DNA of 64,000 nt, taken from Terriglobia bacterium. Lineage in GTDB: Bacteria > Acidobacteriota > Terriglobia > Bryobacterales > Bryobacteraceae. Where the stretch lies: the NCBI GenBank assembly GCA_025363475.1, contig JANYDS010000076.1, forward strand, positions 16,574-80,573. Reading direction: 5' to 3'. This document shows positions 7,234 through 16,102 of the stretch, piece by piece. Made by a program: the position numbers and the translations under genes. Within the stretch, counting starts at the first letter, position 1; each line of letters starts with the position of its first letter. Below the pieces are notes generated by a model. It searched no databases. It was not told where the DNA came from and saw nothing but the letters and a program-made list of their open reading frames with translations.

Positions 7234-9769
7234 GACCGCAGCCCGAATCGCATGGCGTGAAACGCGGGCATCATCCGGGCGCTTCATCTTCGTGATCCTT
7301 GCAGTGGCTGCGGGCGTGGGTTCTCTCACGGGGGTTCGCGGATTCTCCCGCACCTTCCACACCATGCTGCAGCGAGATGCGCGTACTTTCATGGCGGCGG
7401 ATCTTTCCGTAAGAACCTTCCAGGTGGCCACGCAAACTCAGATTGATGCGATGGACGGTTATCTCAAGAAGGGTGCGGAACGAACCCAAATCACCGAAAC
7501 TCTCACCATGGCCATGCCCCCGGCGGGCGACGTGCCGCTGTTAATTTCCGTCAAGGCCGTTGACCCGGCGGTCTATCCCTTCTACGGTACCGTCACGTTC
7601 AATCCGCCGATGGATTTGAAGACCGCACTACATCCTGACAGTCTGGCTGTTGCCGATGGCGTATTGCTGCGTCTGGGTGCCAAAGTCGGCGACACCATCC
7701 GTGTCGGCGGTCAGCCGTTCCGCATCAGCGCTGAGATTACCAATGAACCGGATCGCATGACGGGCAGCCTGAATGTCGGTCCGCGCGTGATGATTTCGCG
7801 CGAAGGGCTGGCACGCACCGGCCTGTTGATCGCGGGCAGCCGTGCGGCTGAGCGCTACCTGTTCAAACTCCCGGTGACCATCCCGGTGATCGCTATGCGT
7901 GATGACCTGAAGAAGGTTTTCAAAGACGCCCTGATTGCCGATTACAGCGAGGCTCATCCGCTGATCGAACAAGGGCTGCGCCAGTCCACTACGTTCCTGT
8001 CACTGGTCAGTCTGATCGCCCTCGTGATTGGTGCACTTGGCGTTGCAACTGCCATTCAGGCACACCTCCAGCAGAAGATGGATTCCATCGCAGTCATGAA
8101 ATGCCTGGGTGCGAAATCGAGCCAGGTATTGCGGATCTATGTGCTGCAAACGGCGGGGCTCGGCTTCATTGGCAGCCTGGCGGGAATCGCGGTGGGAAGC
8201 CTGGTGCAAATGGCGATGCCAATTTTCCTGACCAAATATTTTCAGGTCTCGATCGCACCGCGCTTTGATCTGGTATCCGCCCTGCAGGGCTTGCTGGTAG
8301 GAATGTTGACCGTCCTGCTGTTTACGATTCCGCCACTGTTGGGCATCCGGCACATTCGTCCGGCTCTAATTTTCCGGCGCGAAATGTCAGCCCCTGCTGC
8401 TTCCTGGAAGGAACGCTGGAACCAGATTGCTGCGGCGTTGATTTCCGGACTCATCATCCTCGTTTTCGTCGGCCTTCTAGCCGCATGGTTAAGCGAAAAC
8501 GCCCGCACGGGCCGCTATTTCGCAGCAGCCATAGCTGCCGGACTGGCTGCCCTTGCCGCCGTTGCCTGGCTGCTATTGCGCGGACTGCGCTGGATCAGTC
8601 GCAATCTGCCGCGCAGCGCCGGACCAGTGGTGAGGCAGGGGATTGCCAACCTCTACCGCCCCGGCAACCATGCGGGAGCGGCGGTGATGGCCTTGGGTGT
8701 GGGGGTTATGTTCACCTGCACAATCTGGATTGTGCAGCGCGGTCTGCTGAAAGACATCATTCGCACGGCACCTCCGGGGATGCCCAACGTTTATCTGCTG
8801 GATGTGACTTCGGCCAATCGTGAAGCGGTTGCCAAACTGATTGCGGCGCAGCCCGGCGTGATCGGTACCCCCGAAATGCTGGGTGCTGTGAATGCGCAAA
8901 TTCAGTCGATCGATGGTGTGCCGTTCCTGCGTGAGAATCTGCGCGGCGTGGCACGGCGCTACTCCCGCGGCGTTGCTGTTTCGCCCGCTGCGGTAAAGCC
9001 GCCTTTCACGGATGTCATCGCCGGTGCATGGTGGAAGGAAAACAGCCATCCGGATGGCGCAGAACTCTCGGTAGGTGAGCCTGCGGCCAAGGTACTGAAT
9101 CTGCATCCGGGTTCAGTCATAGTTTGGACAACTCCGCTACGAACGTTTTCATCCACCGTTGTGGCTGTCCACAAAAGTGAATCGGTGCGGCTCTCGGCGC
9201 GGGTGGAATTCTTTCTCACGCCGGCGGCACTCGAAGGTCTGCCCGCTATTTACTATGCGGGCATTCGCGCCGCTCCACCCAATGTCCCGGCCATTCAGAA
9301 AGCAATCTACGATAAATTCCCCACCATCACGGTAGTCAACATGGCGGAAGTGCTGGAGACCATTCAGGGCGTAGTAGATCAGATCTCGCTGGTGATCCGT
9401 TTCATCTCCACGTTTTCAATCCTGGCAGGTGCTGTGATTCTGGCGTCCAGCGTGGCGGGCACACGGTTCCGTCGCATCCGCGAAGTGGTGATTCTCAAAA
9501 CACTCGGTGCCACGCGCAAGCGGATCGCGCAGATTTTCTCGGTGGAATTTCTCGTGATCGGCACGGTAGCCGGGCTGATGGGCGGCTTGCTGGCCGGAGG
9601 TTTCGCCTGGGCGGCACTGAACCGCCTGCTCAATGCCGATACTCCCCCGGACCTGTTCCCTGTCCTGGTTTCGGTTGTGGGAACAGCGCTCATCGCGATC
9701 GTCACGGGCTGGCTGGCCAGTTTCCGCACTCTGGGTCAGAAGCCGCTTGAGATTTTGAGAGACGAATGA
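7220..9769 (+). CDS. ybbP: FtsX-like ABC permease, YbbP type
   Basis: An inner-membrane permease of about 849 residues. An N-terminal membrane segment (about 15-40) is followed by a large periplasmic domain, then a block of membrane helices at about 255-385, further helices at about 405-505, a second periplasmic domain and three C-terminal helices from about 720. This duplicated two-FtsX-domain architecture is typical of YbbP/DUF214 proteins. It overlaps the ATPase gene upstream (GTG 7217 is an alternative start) and its stop overlaps the next ATG, indicating one operon. In E. coli the cognate system is linked to lipid or envelope traffic; the substrate here is unknown. Confidence 0.9.
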   Translation: MNQYKTAARIAWRETRASSGRFIFVILAVAAGVGSLTGVRGFSRTFHTMLQRDARTFMAADLSVRTFQVATQTQIDAMDGYLKKGAERTQITETLTMAMPPAGDVPLLISVKAVDPAVYPFYGTVTFNPPMDLKTALHPDSLAVADGVLLRLGAKVGDTIRVGGQPFRISAEITNEPDRMTGSLNVGPRVMISREGLARTGLLIAGSRAAERYLFKLPVTIPVIAMRDDLKKVFKDALIADYSEAHPLIEQGLRQSTTFLSLVSLIALVIGALGVATAIQAHLQQKMDSIAVMKCLGAKSSQVLRIYVLQTAGLGFIGSLAGIAVGSLVQMAMPIFLTKYFQVSIAPRFDLVSALQGLLVGMLTVLLFTIPPLLGIRHIRPALIFRREMSAPAASWKERWNQIAAALISGLIILVFVGLLAAWLSENARTGRYFAAAIAAGLAALAAVAWLLLRGLRWISRNLPRSAGPVVRQGIANLYRPGNHAGAAVMALGVGVMFTCTIWIVQRGLLKDIIRTAPPGMPNVYLLDVTSANREAVAKLIAAQPGVIGTPEMLGAVNAQIQSIDGVPFLRENLRGVARRYSRGVAVSPAAVKPPFTDVIAGAWWKENSHPDGAELSVGEPAAKVLNLHPGSVIVWTTPLRTFSSTVVAVHKSESVRLSARVEFFLTPAALEGLPAIYYAGIRAAPPNVPAIQKAIYDKFPTITVVNMAEVLETIQGVVDQISLVIRFISTFSILAGAVILASSVAGTRFRRIREVVILKTLGATRKRIAQIFSVEFLVIGTVAGLMGGLLAGGFAWAALNRLLNADTPPDLFPVLVSVVGTALIAIVTGWLASFRTLGQKPLEILRDE

Positions 9770-10449
9770 ACTGGCTGGCTCTATTCCTGTTAGCAGGTCC
9801 GTCGCTGCACTTTGACATTACAGATGCACGCGGACATAAAGCCTCCGGGGTGACGATTGAGGCCGGTGCGCCGGACCCCGACGGCTGGTCTCAGCTCAAA
9901 CTCACCAAATCGCCAAAGAACAAAGCCGACATCATCCTGATCTGGCCGTTCGACGGTGAAGCCAAACTACAGGACGGGTCCGGAGAAATTCCGGCCATCG
10001 TTATCGAACGGGGCGACGCGCGGGCGCCCCGAAACCCGCATATTGTGGCCGCGATCATCACGCCTGTGGTCCTTGGCCTCGCGACTCTGGAACAACGAGC
10101 ACAGGTAACCGGCCTCGATCCGGCTGCACTGGCGGAGGCCGCGGAAAAACTGACCACCTCCACTGACCCCTTCGAAAAGGGCGTCGGTCTCTTTTACAAA
10201 ACGAACCCAATCGAGGCACTGACCCCGCTCAACGAGGCCTACAAACAACGTCAGAGGCAACTCACCCGCGTGCCGTCCGAAATTTATCCAGTCGCCATGA
10301 TCTACGGCCGCGCCCTAGTACAGTCGAAGAAATTCGACGAAGCCGCCGTCTCCTTCCTGATCGCTCTCCGCCAGAGGGCGTCTGACGAATGGGCGCTCAA
10401 AGCCCGCGCCGAAGCCCTCAAACAAGTGGGTAAAGGCACCAAGCCATGA
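9766..10449 (+). CDS. Hypothetical protein with C-terminal TPR-like helices
   Basis: A 227-residue protein translationally coupled to the permease gene (ATGA overlap at 9766-9769). A short hydrophobic N-terminus (NWLALFLLAGPS) could be a weak signal peptide. Residues 15-90 look beta-rich and residues 110-225 are helical; the last 70 residues (MIYGRALVQSKKFDEAAVSFLIALRQ) resemble a tetratricopeptide hairpin. I do not recognise a family. Its position suggests an accessory periplasmic partner of the YbbA/YbbP complex, but that rests only on gene order. Confidence 0.65.
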   Translation: MNWLALFLLAGPSLHFDITDARGHKASGVTIEAGAPDPDGWSQLKLTKSPKNKADIILIWPFDGEAKLQDGSGEIPAIVIERGDARAPRNPHIVAAIITPVVLGLATLEQRAQVTGLDPAALAEAAEKLTTSTDPFEKGVGLFYKTNPIEALTPLNEAYKQRQRQLTRVPSEIYPVAMIYGRALVQSKKFDEAAVSFLIALRQRASDEWALKARAEALKQVGKGTKP

Positions 10450-10543
10450 TTCATATACAATAGTTGAGCGTCGAACGATTTGCCGCAGGTTCTGCCATGA
10501 GCGGTCCGATGCCAGGTTTGATTTTGTTCAGGAGAAAGATTTC

Positions 10544-11194
10544 ATGAAAAAGGCAGTTCTCGGATTAGCAGTATTATTCACATCCACTCTTGGCTTCGCG
10601 CAGAGCGGACCCACGAAGGCGTTCGATATTACCGATGCCGAAATCAAAGAAGTTCTGAAAGGCGCACCGCCCAAGGTTGATCAGCAGCTGATGGTTGTCG
10701 ACATTGGCAAGTACAATATCGCCGTCGGCGTCATCTATCGCGGCAAGACTGTTGCACCCGCGCCGCGCCCTGCCGGTTCGCCTGCTCCGCAGCGCCCTGC
10801 CAACTTTGTAAAGTGCGGCCCCGATGCGCCCCCCGCAGGCGCAAAGCTCAGCCCTCCCGGCTTGATCTCGCATGATGCGGAACTGGAAACTTATCAGATC
10901 ATCTCCGGCTCCGGTACGCTTGTCACCGGCGGCACCATCTTCAACGGTTCGCGTTCGGCCCCCGACAGCGAAGTGACGAAGATCCTCAACGGCCCCTCCT
11001 GCAGTGGCACGGCTTATGGCGACTGGGTCAGCCGCGTTGTCCATGTCGGCGACGTTATCATCATCCCGCCGAACGTTGCGCACGGCTGGACAGGTATCGA
11101 AGACCACGTTACCTACCTCAGCGTTCGTCCTGATCCGGATCATGTACTGCCTGCCGGCTACGTGAATCCCGCGATCACAGCAATGAAAAAGTAG
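10544..11194 (+). CDS. Secreted cupin-domain protein
   Basis: A 216-residue exported protein with a clean signal peptide (MKKAVLGLAVLFTSTLGFAQ). The C-terminal half is a small-molecule-binding beta barrel: SHDAELETYQIISGSGTL at about 110-127 supplies the first cupin motif, and GDVIIIPPNVAHGW at about 165-178 the second with its His. The family often binds a metal, but the enzymatic role cannot be deduced. A proline-rich stretch around 65-85 separates the N-terminal part. AGGAG sits about 10 bases before the ATG. A strong intrinsic terminator follows 25 bases downstream, so this gene closes its transcription unit. Confidence 0.83.
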   Translation: MKKAVLGLAVLFTSTLGFAQSGPTKAFDITDAEIKEVLKGAPPKVDQQLMVVDIGKYNIAVGVIYRGKTVAPAPRPAGSPAPQRPANFVKCGPDAPPAGAKLSPPGLISHDAELETYQIISGSGTLVTGGTIFNGSRSAPDSEVTKILNGPSCSGTAYGDWVSRVVHVGDVIIIPPNVAHGWTGIEDHVTYLSVRPDPDHVLPAGYVNPAITAMKK

Positions 11195-11219
11195 TCTGCA
11201 CCTAAAACTTGCATGGAAA

Positions 11220-11248
11220 AAGGACCGCCTTCGGGTGGTCCTTGTTTT
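11220..11248 (+). terminator. Intrinsic terminator after the cupin gene
   Basis: A 10-bp stem (11220-11229 with 11234-11243, one G-U pair) closes a TTCG tetraloop with the extra-stable C(UUCG)G form and is followed by a T-rich tract. Orientation fits termination of the cupin transcript; the A residues before the stem could make it partly bidirectional. Confidence 0.85.
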
Positions 11249-11332
11249 ATGCGGTTGCTATTCCGGAACCACTGCCAGCACTATGACCGCGAACCGCGCC
11301 TAAGTGTACAAATAACCTGCCGCCTCCGCTAG

Positions 11333-11515
11333 ACTGGAAAAGCTTGTGTCCTGTCAAGGTCAGTATCGAGGCTCATCCTCGCCATTGCGCTCCTGTTCGC
11401 CGCGCTGCCCCGCACCGGGATTGCCGCCCCGCATACACATCGTTATTCAGCCGATCTCTGGACCGTTCAAGACGGCCTTCCCAATAACGCGCTCACCAGT
11501 CTGATCAAAGGGCGT
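11333..11515 (+). pseudogene. N-terminal remnant of a propeller-type sensor protein
   Basis: This plus-strand stretch translates to a signal-peptide-like segment (LILAIALLFAALP) followed by HRYSADLWTVQDGLPNNALTSL. The second part is the characteristic opening of two-component-regulator propeller sensors (the usual pattern is W..eDGLP.n.v.al). No ATG, GTG or TTG start exists in the frame after the TAG at 11330, and the similarity stops near 11515, where the sequence runs into the antisense PEP-CTERM fragment. It is best read as a broken 5' gene end; nothing else of the gene is in the window. Confidence 0.6.
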
Positions 11516-11547
11516 GATAGCTCTATCGACTTGCAGCAAATGAACAA

Positions 11548-12075
11548 TGGCGCTGCGCCGCCGCGTTCGGTAAAACGAAAATGCTCCCAGCGCCAGCAGC
11601 CCGGTTGCGAACATAAGCGAAATGCCAGGCTCCGGAGCTGAGGCGGCATCGTTGATGCTGAACTGCACTGAGCTGTAATTAGGTTTACACGTGAAGGCGT
11701 CGGCATCTGAGCCCCAGACCACGCCCTTGTCTGGCAGATAACTGTCCTCAATCGAACCCTGTGCCTTCAGGACGCCGTCGATGCGGAAAATCGATTCCGT
11801 AAATGCTGGTGGTCAGTTCGTAGTGGTGATAACCGGGGGAAATGGTTTCGAGCACGGAGTAGTTCAGATTTCCCGTGGTGCTGTTATATCCGTTGCTCAA
11901 ATCAACAGCAGTCTGGCCTGGTGTATCGGTATCGAAAAATATCACGTACCGTTTGAACCCATCCTGATACGAGACGAAGACAGAAGGATTAGGAGCGGTG
12001 CTGGCGGGGTCCAGAACCCGCAGGTCTGCGCTGAGCATCGAACTCTTGTGCCAGACCGCTAAATAGCGGCTTTGC
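11548..12075 (-). pseudogene. PEP-CTERM secreted protein, truncated and frameshifted
   Basis: Minus-strand translation gives a secreted beta-rich protein ending in a PEP-CTERM sorting signal (PEPGISLMFATGLLALGAF followed by RTRRR). The 5' part begins without a start or signal peptide directly after the stop of the VOC gene (RYLAVWHKSSMLSADLRV). Near 11787-11790 the frame changes: one extra base in an A run (T run on the coding strand) converts a likely GIDFRIDGVLKAQGS into GIDFPHRRR and an early stop. After the Arg cluster the frame runs on into antisense of the propeller remnant, so the original stop is also lost. Both ends and the frame are damaged. Confidence 0.65.
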
Positions 12076-12438
12076 CTACGCCGTTGCGTGCGGTAACATC
12101 ACCCTCAGCCGGTGACCATCGGGGTCAAGGCCGGTAAAGGTGTAGCCGAAGTCCATCTTCACGGGCGGCTGCGCGATGCCGATACCTCGCGCAGTCCAGT
12201 CCGCAAACACCGCGTCCAGATCCGGGACCACGAAACAGAGTTCCGTCCCGCCCGCCGGAGTGGCCGCTGGCTTAACGTCGTGGGCCGCCCACAGGCCAAT
12301 TCTCAAGCCAGATTTCAGAACAAACATCGCGAATCCCGGCGTGGATTCCACTGGCTGGTGTCCGAACAGCCCGGCATAAAATGCGGCGCTGGCAAGCGGA
12401 TCTTTCACATACAGAAGTACAAAATTCAGATCCGTCAT
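12076..12438 (-). CDS. VOC family protein (glyoxalase/bleomycin-resistance fold)
   Basis: A 120-residue vicinal-oxygen-chelate protein: the beta-alpha-beta-beta-beta pattern is clear from NFVLLYVKDPLASAAFYAGLFG and from GYTFTGLDPDGHRLRVMLP at the end. Such proteins act as dimers in metal-dependent isomerisation, dioxygenation or drug binding; the substrate here is unknown. It lies 48 bases downstream of a WYL-type regulator on the same strand. HTH-WYL plus VOC pairs are common, so local control is plausible. Confidence 0.85.
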   Translation of the reverse strand: MTDLNFVLLYVKDPLASAAFYAGLFGHQPVESTPGFAMFVLKSGLRIGLWAAHDVKPAATPAGGTELCFVVPDLDAVFADWTARGIGIAQPPVKMDFGYTFTGLDPDGHRLRVMLPHATA

Positions 12439-12486
12439 GCACCCAGTCTGGCAACGGGCGCTGTCAGATTCTGTCAGCAGTGTTTT

Positions 12487-13161
12487 TCACAGATACGAAG
12501 CGCGCCATTCCGCCAGCAAGGCAATCCTGCGACGCGGGTAACAGTCCGTTAAAACTGAAAGTTCCGCAATCCGGTCTGCCCGGAAATGGCGGAAAGCGCC
12601 GCGCAGTTCGCACCAGGCCACAATCACACGGGCGCGGTCGAAAAAAGCCCGCGCAACAGGCCAGACGGTTCGGGCGGTGGATTCGCCGTTCTCATCTGAA
12701 TATTGAATCGTGACTCTGTGCTCCGCCCGAATCGCATCACGGATCGCACTCAAATCAAGGTTCCGTCCGGCCACCGGCTGACCAGGCCCGATCAGCAACC
12801 CGGCCGTCTCCGGATCCTGACGCATTTCGGGCGGCAGCACGGCTGTGATCCTTGCCAGTGCGCTCCGCGCCGCTTTGCTCAGGCCCGCGTCACCGCGCTC
12901 GGCCACCCAGCGTGTCCCAAGCATGAGTGCTTCTACTTCTTCGGCAGGGAACATCAGCGGTGGCAGCAGAAAGCCCGATCGCAGCATGTAGCCAAGCCCT
13001 GACGCTCCGTCAATGCGTGCGCCCTGATCCTGCAAGGTGCGGATGTCCCGGTAGAGAGTCCGCAGACTGATCCCGAGTTCTTCAGCGAGCACAGAGCCGG
13101 TTACCGGATGACGGTTGCGCCGCAGTATTTGCAGCAGGTCAAGCAGGCGTCTACTTCTCAT
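12487..13161 (-). CDS. YafY-type HTH-WYL transcriptional regulator
   Basis: A DNA-binding regulator of about 224 residues when started at ATG 13161. Residues 1-60 carry an HTH_11 winged helix (LAEELGISLRTLYRDIRTLQ), and residues 130-210 the WYL ligand-sensing domain, ending in a C-terminal extension (FRHFRADRIAEL). WYL domains sense nucleotides or nucleic acids. The gene begins inside the last codons of mreD (11-base overlap, GTGATGAGAAGTAG), so it is transcribed at least partly with the mre operon. The likely target is itself and the following VOC gene; this is inference. Confidence 0.87.
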   Translation of the reverse strand: MRSRRLLDLLQILRRNRHPVTGSVLAEELGISLRTLYRDIRTLQDQGARIDGASGLGYMLRSGFLLPPLMFPAEEVEALMLGTRWVAERGDAGLSKAARSALARITAVLPPEMRQDPETAGLLIGPGQPVAGRNLDLSAIRDAIRAEHRVTIQYSDENGESTARTVWPVARAFFDRARVIVAWCELRGAFRHFRADRIAELSVLTDCYPRRRIALLAEWRASYL

Positions 13162-13687
13162 CACTCCGAAGTTTATCCAGCAGATGAAACAAGGCGACGC
13201 CGACAACAGCGTTCACAACACCGAAAATCAGTTCCAGCCGCAGATCGAAGATAGCCGGAACATCCAGCAGGGAGCGCTGCAGCACCCAAAACAAAAACTG
13301 GTGAAACAGAAAAAAGATAAAGCACAACACCAGCCGAACCAGCGAATTTTCCACATCGAACTGCATCCCGATTGATGCGGAAAAATACCCCACCAGCGTC
13401 TTGCAAATACCGTACATGCCGATGTGTTGCTGGAACAGTGAATCCTGCGCCAGGCCGAGGGTCACGCCGATACCCAGACCTCGCAACTGCGAACGTCGCA
13501 TCAGCGCGAAATAGATCGTCACGAGTAGCGGCAGTTCCACCCGCGAAATCACATGCAAGGTCTGAAACAGCGGCAGGTAGACCTGAATCAGCAGCGACAG
13601 CAGCGGGATGGCAACGTAAACCCAAACCGGATAAGTCGCGCGCCGCACTTCACGCGCATTGTCCACCATAATCCCGCGGCCTGCCAT
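13151..13687 (-). CDS. mreD: Rod shape-determining protein MreD
   Basis: A 178-residue polytopic membrane protein with five or six hydrophobic segments starting at about 22 (VWVYVAIPLLSLLIQVYLP) and the typical MreD motif LRGLGIGVTLGLAQDSLF in the middle. MreD is part of the elongasome that ties MreB filaments to the PBP2/RodA synthase. It directly follows mreC (adjacent bases) and overlaps the yafY-like gene by 11 bases. Length is usual for the family. Confidence 0.9.
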   Translation of the reverse strand: MAGRGIMVDNAREVRRATYPVWVYVAIPLLSLLIQVYLPLFQTLHVISRVELPLLVTIYFALMRRSQLRGLGIGVTLGLAQDSLFQQHIGMYGICKTLVGYFSASIGMQFDVENSLVRLVLCFIFFLFHQFLFWVLQRSLLDVPAIFDLRLELIFGVVNAVVGVALFHLLDKLRSDEK

Positions 13688-14845
13688 CTACGGCAACGCC
13701 TCAACGGGCAGAGGCTTCGGCAGGGCAGGGCGGGGCGCAGGTGCCGTAACGTGCGGAGGTATAACAGCGGGAGGTGTAACAGCGATATCTGCAGCCTGTG
13801 CAGGAGCATTCACGCCTGGCACCTTCAAATTGAAATTCGGGGGGGCTGACCCGGGCAAGCCTTCACCAAAAACATGCTTCTGTGCATCGCCGATTTTCTT
13901 GTACTGATCGCGCATCTTGCCCGCCGTACTGACAGGTCCTCCGACAGTCTCCGGCACGGGCGCATCGTTGTCCGGTTTCGCATCCGGAGCCAGGAAAACA
14001 GTTGAATCGGGCGCGGGCGCATTCGGAATGTCCTGATGCACAGGATCGATGATCACCAGCACTTCTTCCGCAGCGCTCTCCGTCCCCAGCGGCTGTACAA
14101 TCACATCCTGAAATTTCGCGCCTTCCTGCACACTGGTGACCCGCGCAACAGGCAACCCTTTGGGGAAGATACGGTCTTCACCGGAGGTGAAGAACAACTC
14201 GCCCTTTTCCACCTTCTGGCCGCCAGGAACGAAGTCAACCTTCGCGCTGTTACCGAGGCCGCGCAGCACGCCGTGAACATGATTCTTCTGCGATTCCACC
14301 CCTGCGGCAAATGCCGGATCAGTCACTGAGAGCACCTGACTCGCTGTCGGAAACACAGCCAGTACACGGCCCACAATGCCATCTGGAGTAACCACAGCCA
14401 TACCCCGCCTGACGCCTGAAAGAGAACCACGATCAATCAGAACAGACCGTGAATTTGCCCCCGGTGTGGCACCAATCACACGCGCGCCCAGCATCTTTGA
14501 AGGCGTCCGCGCCTGAAACCCAGCCAGCTCCCCGGCGCGCTGTGCTGAAGCCAGTTCATTCTTGAGAAACTGATTCTCCAGCCGGAACCGATTGACATCG
14601 CCGCGCAGCTGCCGGTTCTGTTCGCGCTCATTGCGCATCTCAAAATAATTGCTGAAGAACACGGTGGTGAAGTTCCGCGCGGTCTCAATAATACTGGCCA
14701 CAGGAGTGACCGCCGTAACGGCCCACACCCGCACCAGCGGCACATCATTATCGCTCTTGACCTGCCACCCCAGCAGCACGATCTGGCCAAGAACCGCCAC
14801 CAGCAGGACGGCTATATTCCGGTACCGGTAGATGATCGAATCCAT
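13688..14845 (-). CDS. mreC: Rod shape-determining protein MreC
   Basis: A 385-residue bitopic protein: a single N-terminal membrane helix (about 9-28), a coiled coil (about 65-100, NYFEMRNEREQNRQLRGD region) and the double beta-barrel periplasmic domain up to about 275 (GARVIGATPGANSRSVLIDRGS is the diagnostic strand). The last 110 residues are a Pro/Ala-rich tail that is longer than in typical MreC. MreC organises PBP2 and RodA in the periplasm. Gene order mreB-mreC-mreD on the minus strand is canonical. Confidence 0.94.
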   Translation of the reverse strand: MDSIIYRYRNIAVLLVAVLGQIVLLGWQVKSDNDVPLVRVWAVTAVTPVASIIETARNFTTVFFSNYFEMRNEREQNRQLRGDVNRFRLENQFLKNELASAQRAGELAGFQARTPSKMLGARVIGATPGANSRSVLIDRGSLSGVRRGMAVVTPDGIVGRVLAVFPTASQVLSVTDPAFAAGVESQKNHVHGVLRGLGNSAKVDFVPGGQKVEKGELFFTSGEDRIFPKGLPVARVTSVQEGAKFQDVIVQPLGTESAAEEVLVIIDPVHQDIPNAPAPDSTVFLAPDAKPDNDAPVPETVGGPVSTAGKMRDQYKKIGDAQKHVFGEGLPGSAPPNFNLKVPGVNAPAQAADIAVTPPAVIPPHVTAPAPRPALPKPLPVEALP

Positions 14846-14863
14846 GCGGTGTATGCGCGAATA

Positions 14864-15895
14864 TTACGCGTAATCGATAGAAATTTTTCGCAGCAGTTTG
14901 AAGTCGCTGAGCATGCGGCCTGTGCCCAGAACAACCGAATTCAAAGGCTCATCAGCAATCGAAACAGGCAGCCCGGTCTCCGCCCGGATACGCCGGTCCA
15001 GATTCTTGATCAGCGCGCCGCCACCGGTGAGAACAATGCCGCGATCACTGATGTCCGCACTGAGTTCAGGCGGTGTGCGCTCCAGCGCGACACGAATCGC
15101 GTTGATAATTGTAGCGATGCATTCGGACAGCGCTTCACGAATTTCCGCATCGTTAATGGTGATGGTCTTCGGCACGCCTTCAATCAGATTGCGGCCTTTG
15201 ATTTCCATCGTCATGGGCTTGTCGAGAGGAAACGCGGAGCCGATTTCAATCTTGATCGCTTCCGCAGTGCGCTCGCCGATCAGCAGGTTGTACTTGCGCT
15301 TGAGGTATTGAGTAATAGCCTCGTCCAGTTCGTTGCCCGCCACGCGGACAGAGCGCGAATAGACAATGCCAGAAAGCGAAATCACCGCGACATCTGTGGT
15401 GCCGCCACCGATATCAACCACCATGTTGCCCGCTGGTTCCGTAATGGGCAGACCTGCACCAATGGCAGCCACCATCGCCTGTTCCACCAGATGAACTTCA
15501 CTGGCTTTGGCGCGATAAGCCGAATCCATGACGGCGCGTTTTTCCACCTGGGTGATTTCACTGGGGACGCCGATCACGATCCGCGGATGCACCATCATCT
15601 TGCGGTTGTGCGCTTTGTGGATGAAGTAGTTCAGCATCTTCTCGGTGACTTTGAAGTCAGCGATGACGCCGTCTTTCATGGGCTTGATGGCGACGATATT
15701 GCCAGGCGTGCGGCCCAGCATCTCTTTCGCTTCTTTGCCCACAGCTTCTACTTCGCCCGTATTTTTATTCAGGGCAACGATGGAGGGCTCGTTGACTACG
15801 ATGCCTTTTCCTTTGGCGAAAACGAGCGTATTGGCAGTTCCGAGGTCAATGGCGAGGTCGGAAGAAAACAGACTGAAAAGAGAGCGAAGATTCAT
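14864..15895 (-). CDS. mreB: Actin-like cell-shape protein MreB
   Basis: A 343-residue bacterial actin. Phosphate-1 motif DLGTANTLVF at about 17-26, phosphate-2 VDIGGGTTDVAVISLSG at about 160-176, and the adenosine motif GIVLTGGGALIKNLD near 285 are intact. The N-terminus LRSLFSLFSSD could form the amphipathic membrane-binding helix. MreB directs lateral wall insertion in rod-shaped cells. It is the first gene of mreBCD; 200 bp separate it from the upstream phosphatase gene, which ends the partner-switch operon on the same strand. Confidence 0.97.
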   Translation of the reverse strand: MNLRSLFSLFSSDLAIDLGTANTLVFAKGKGIVVNEPSIVALNKNTGEVEAVGKEAKEMLGRTPGNIVAIKPMKDGVIADFKVTEKMLNYFIHKAHNRKMMVHPRIVIGVPSEITQVEKRAVMDSAYRAKASEVHLVEQAMVAAIGAGLPITEPAGNMVVDIGGGTTDVAVISLSGIVYSRSVRVAGNELDEAITQYLKRKYNLLIGERTAEAIKIEIGSAFPLDKPMTMEIKGRNLIEGVPKTITINDAEIREALSECIATIINAIRVALERTPPELSADISDRGIVLTGGGALIKNLDRRIRAETGLPVSIADEPLNSVVLGTGRMLSDFKLLRKISIDYA

Positions 15896-16102
15896 CTAAG
15901 TTGTTAAAAATAAAAGGGAGTAAGCCAAATATAAGGTACGCCTAATCGTAACACAGGCGGCGGAACCCCAACTGCCCGGTGTGGCTCGCCGATTCCTGCG
16001 CCAATGTGAAGTCGTTACCGGCAGGGAAGTGAACGGTCACAACCTGCGGCATGGTTGAGACGGCTTCGGGTGTTGGATGGGGGGCTTCCTGTTTTTGCCC
16101 TC

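Noticed and set aside
14849..15907. A 352-codon plus-strand frame over mreB
   Set aside because: It is an antisense shadow of mreB with low-sense His/Arg-rich composition; all conserved actin motifs are on the minus strand.
15942..16102. Small minus-strand frame between the membrane phosphatase and mreB
   Set aside because: It is short, has no ribosome site or family resemblance, and the region more likely holds the mreB promoter.
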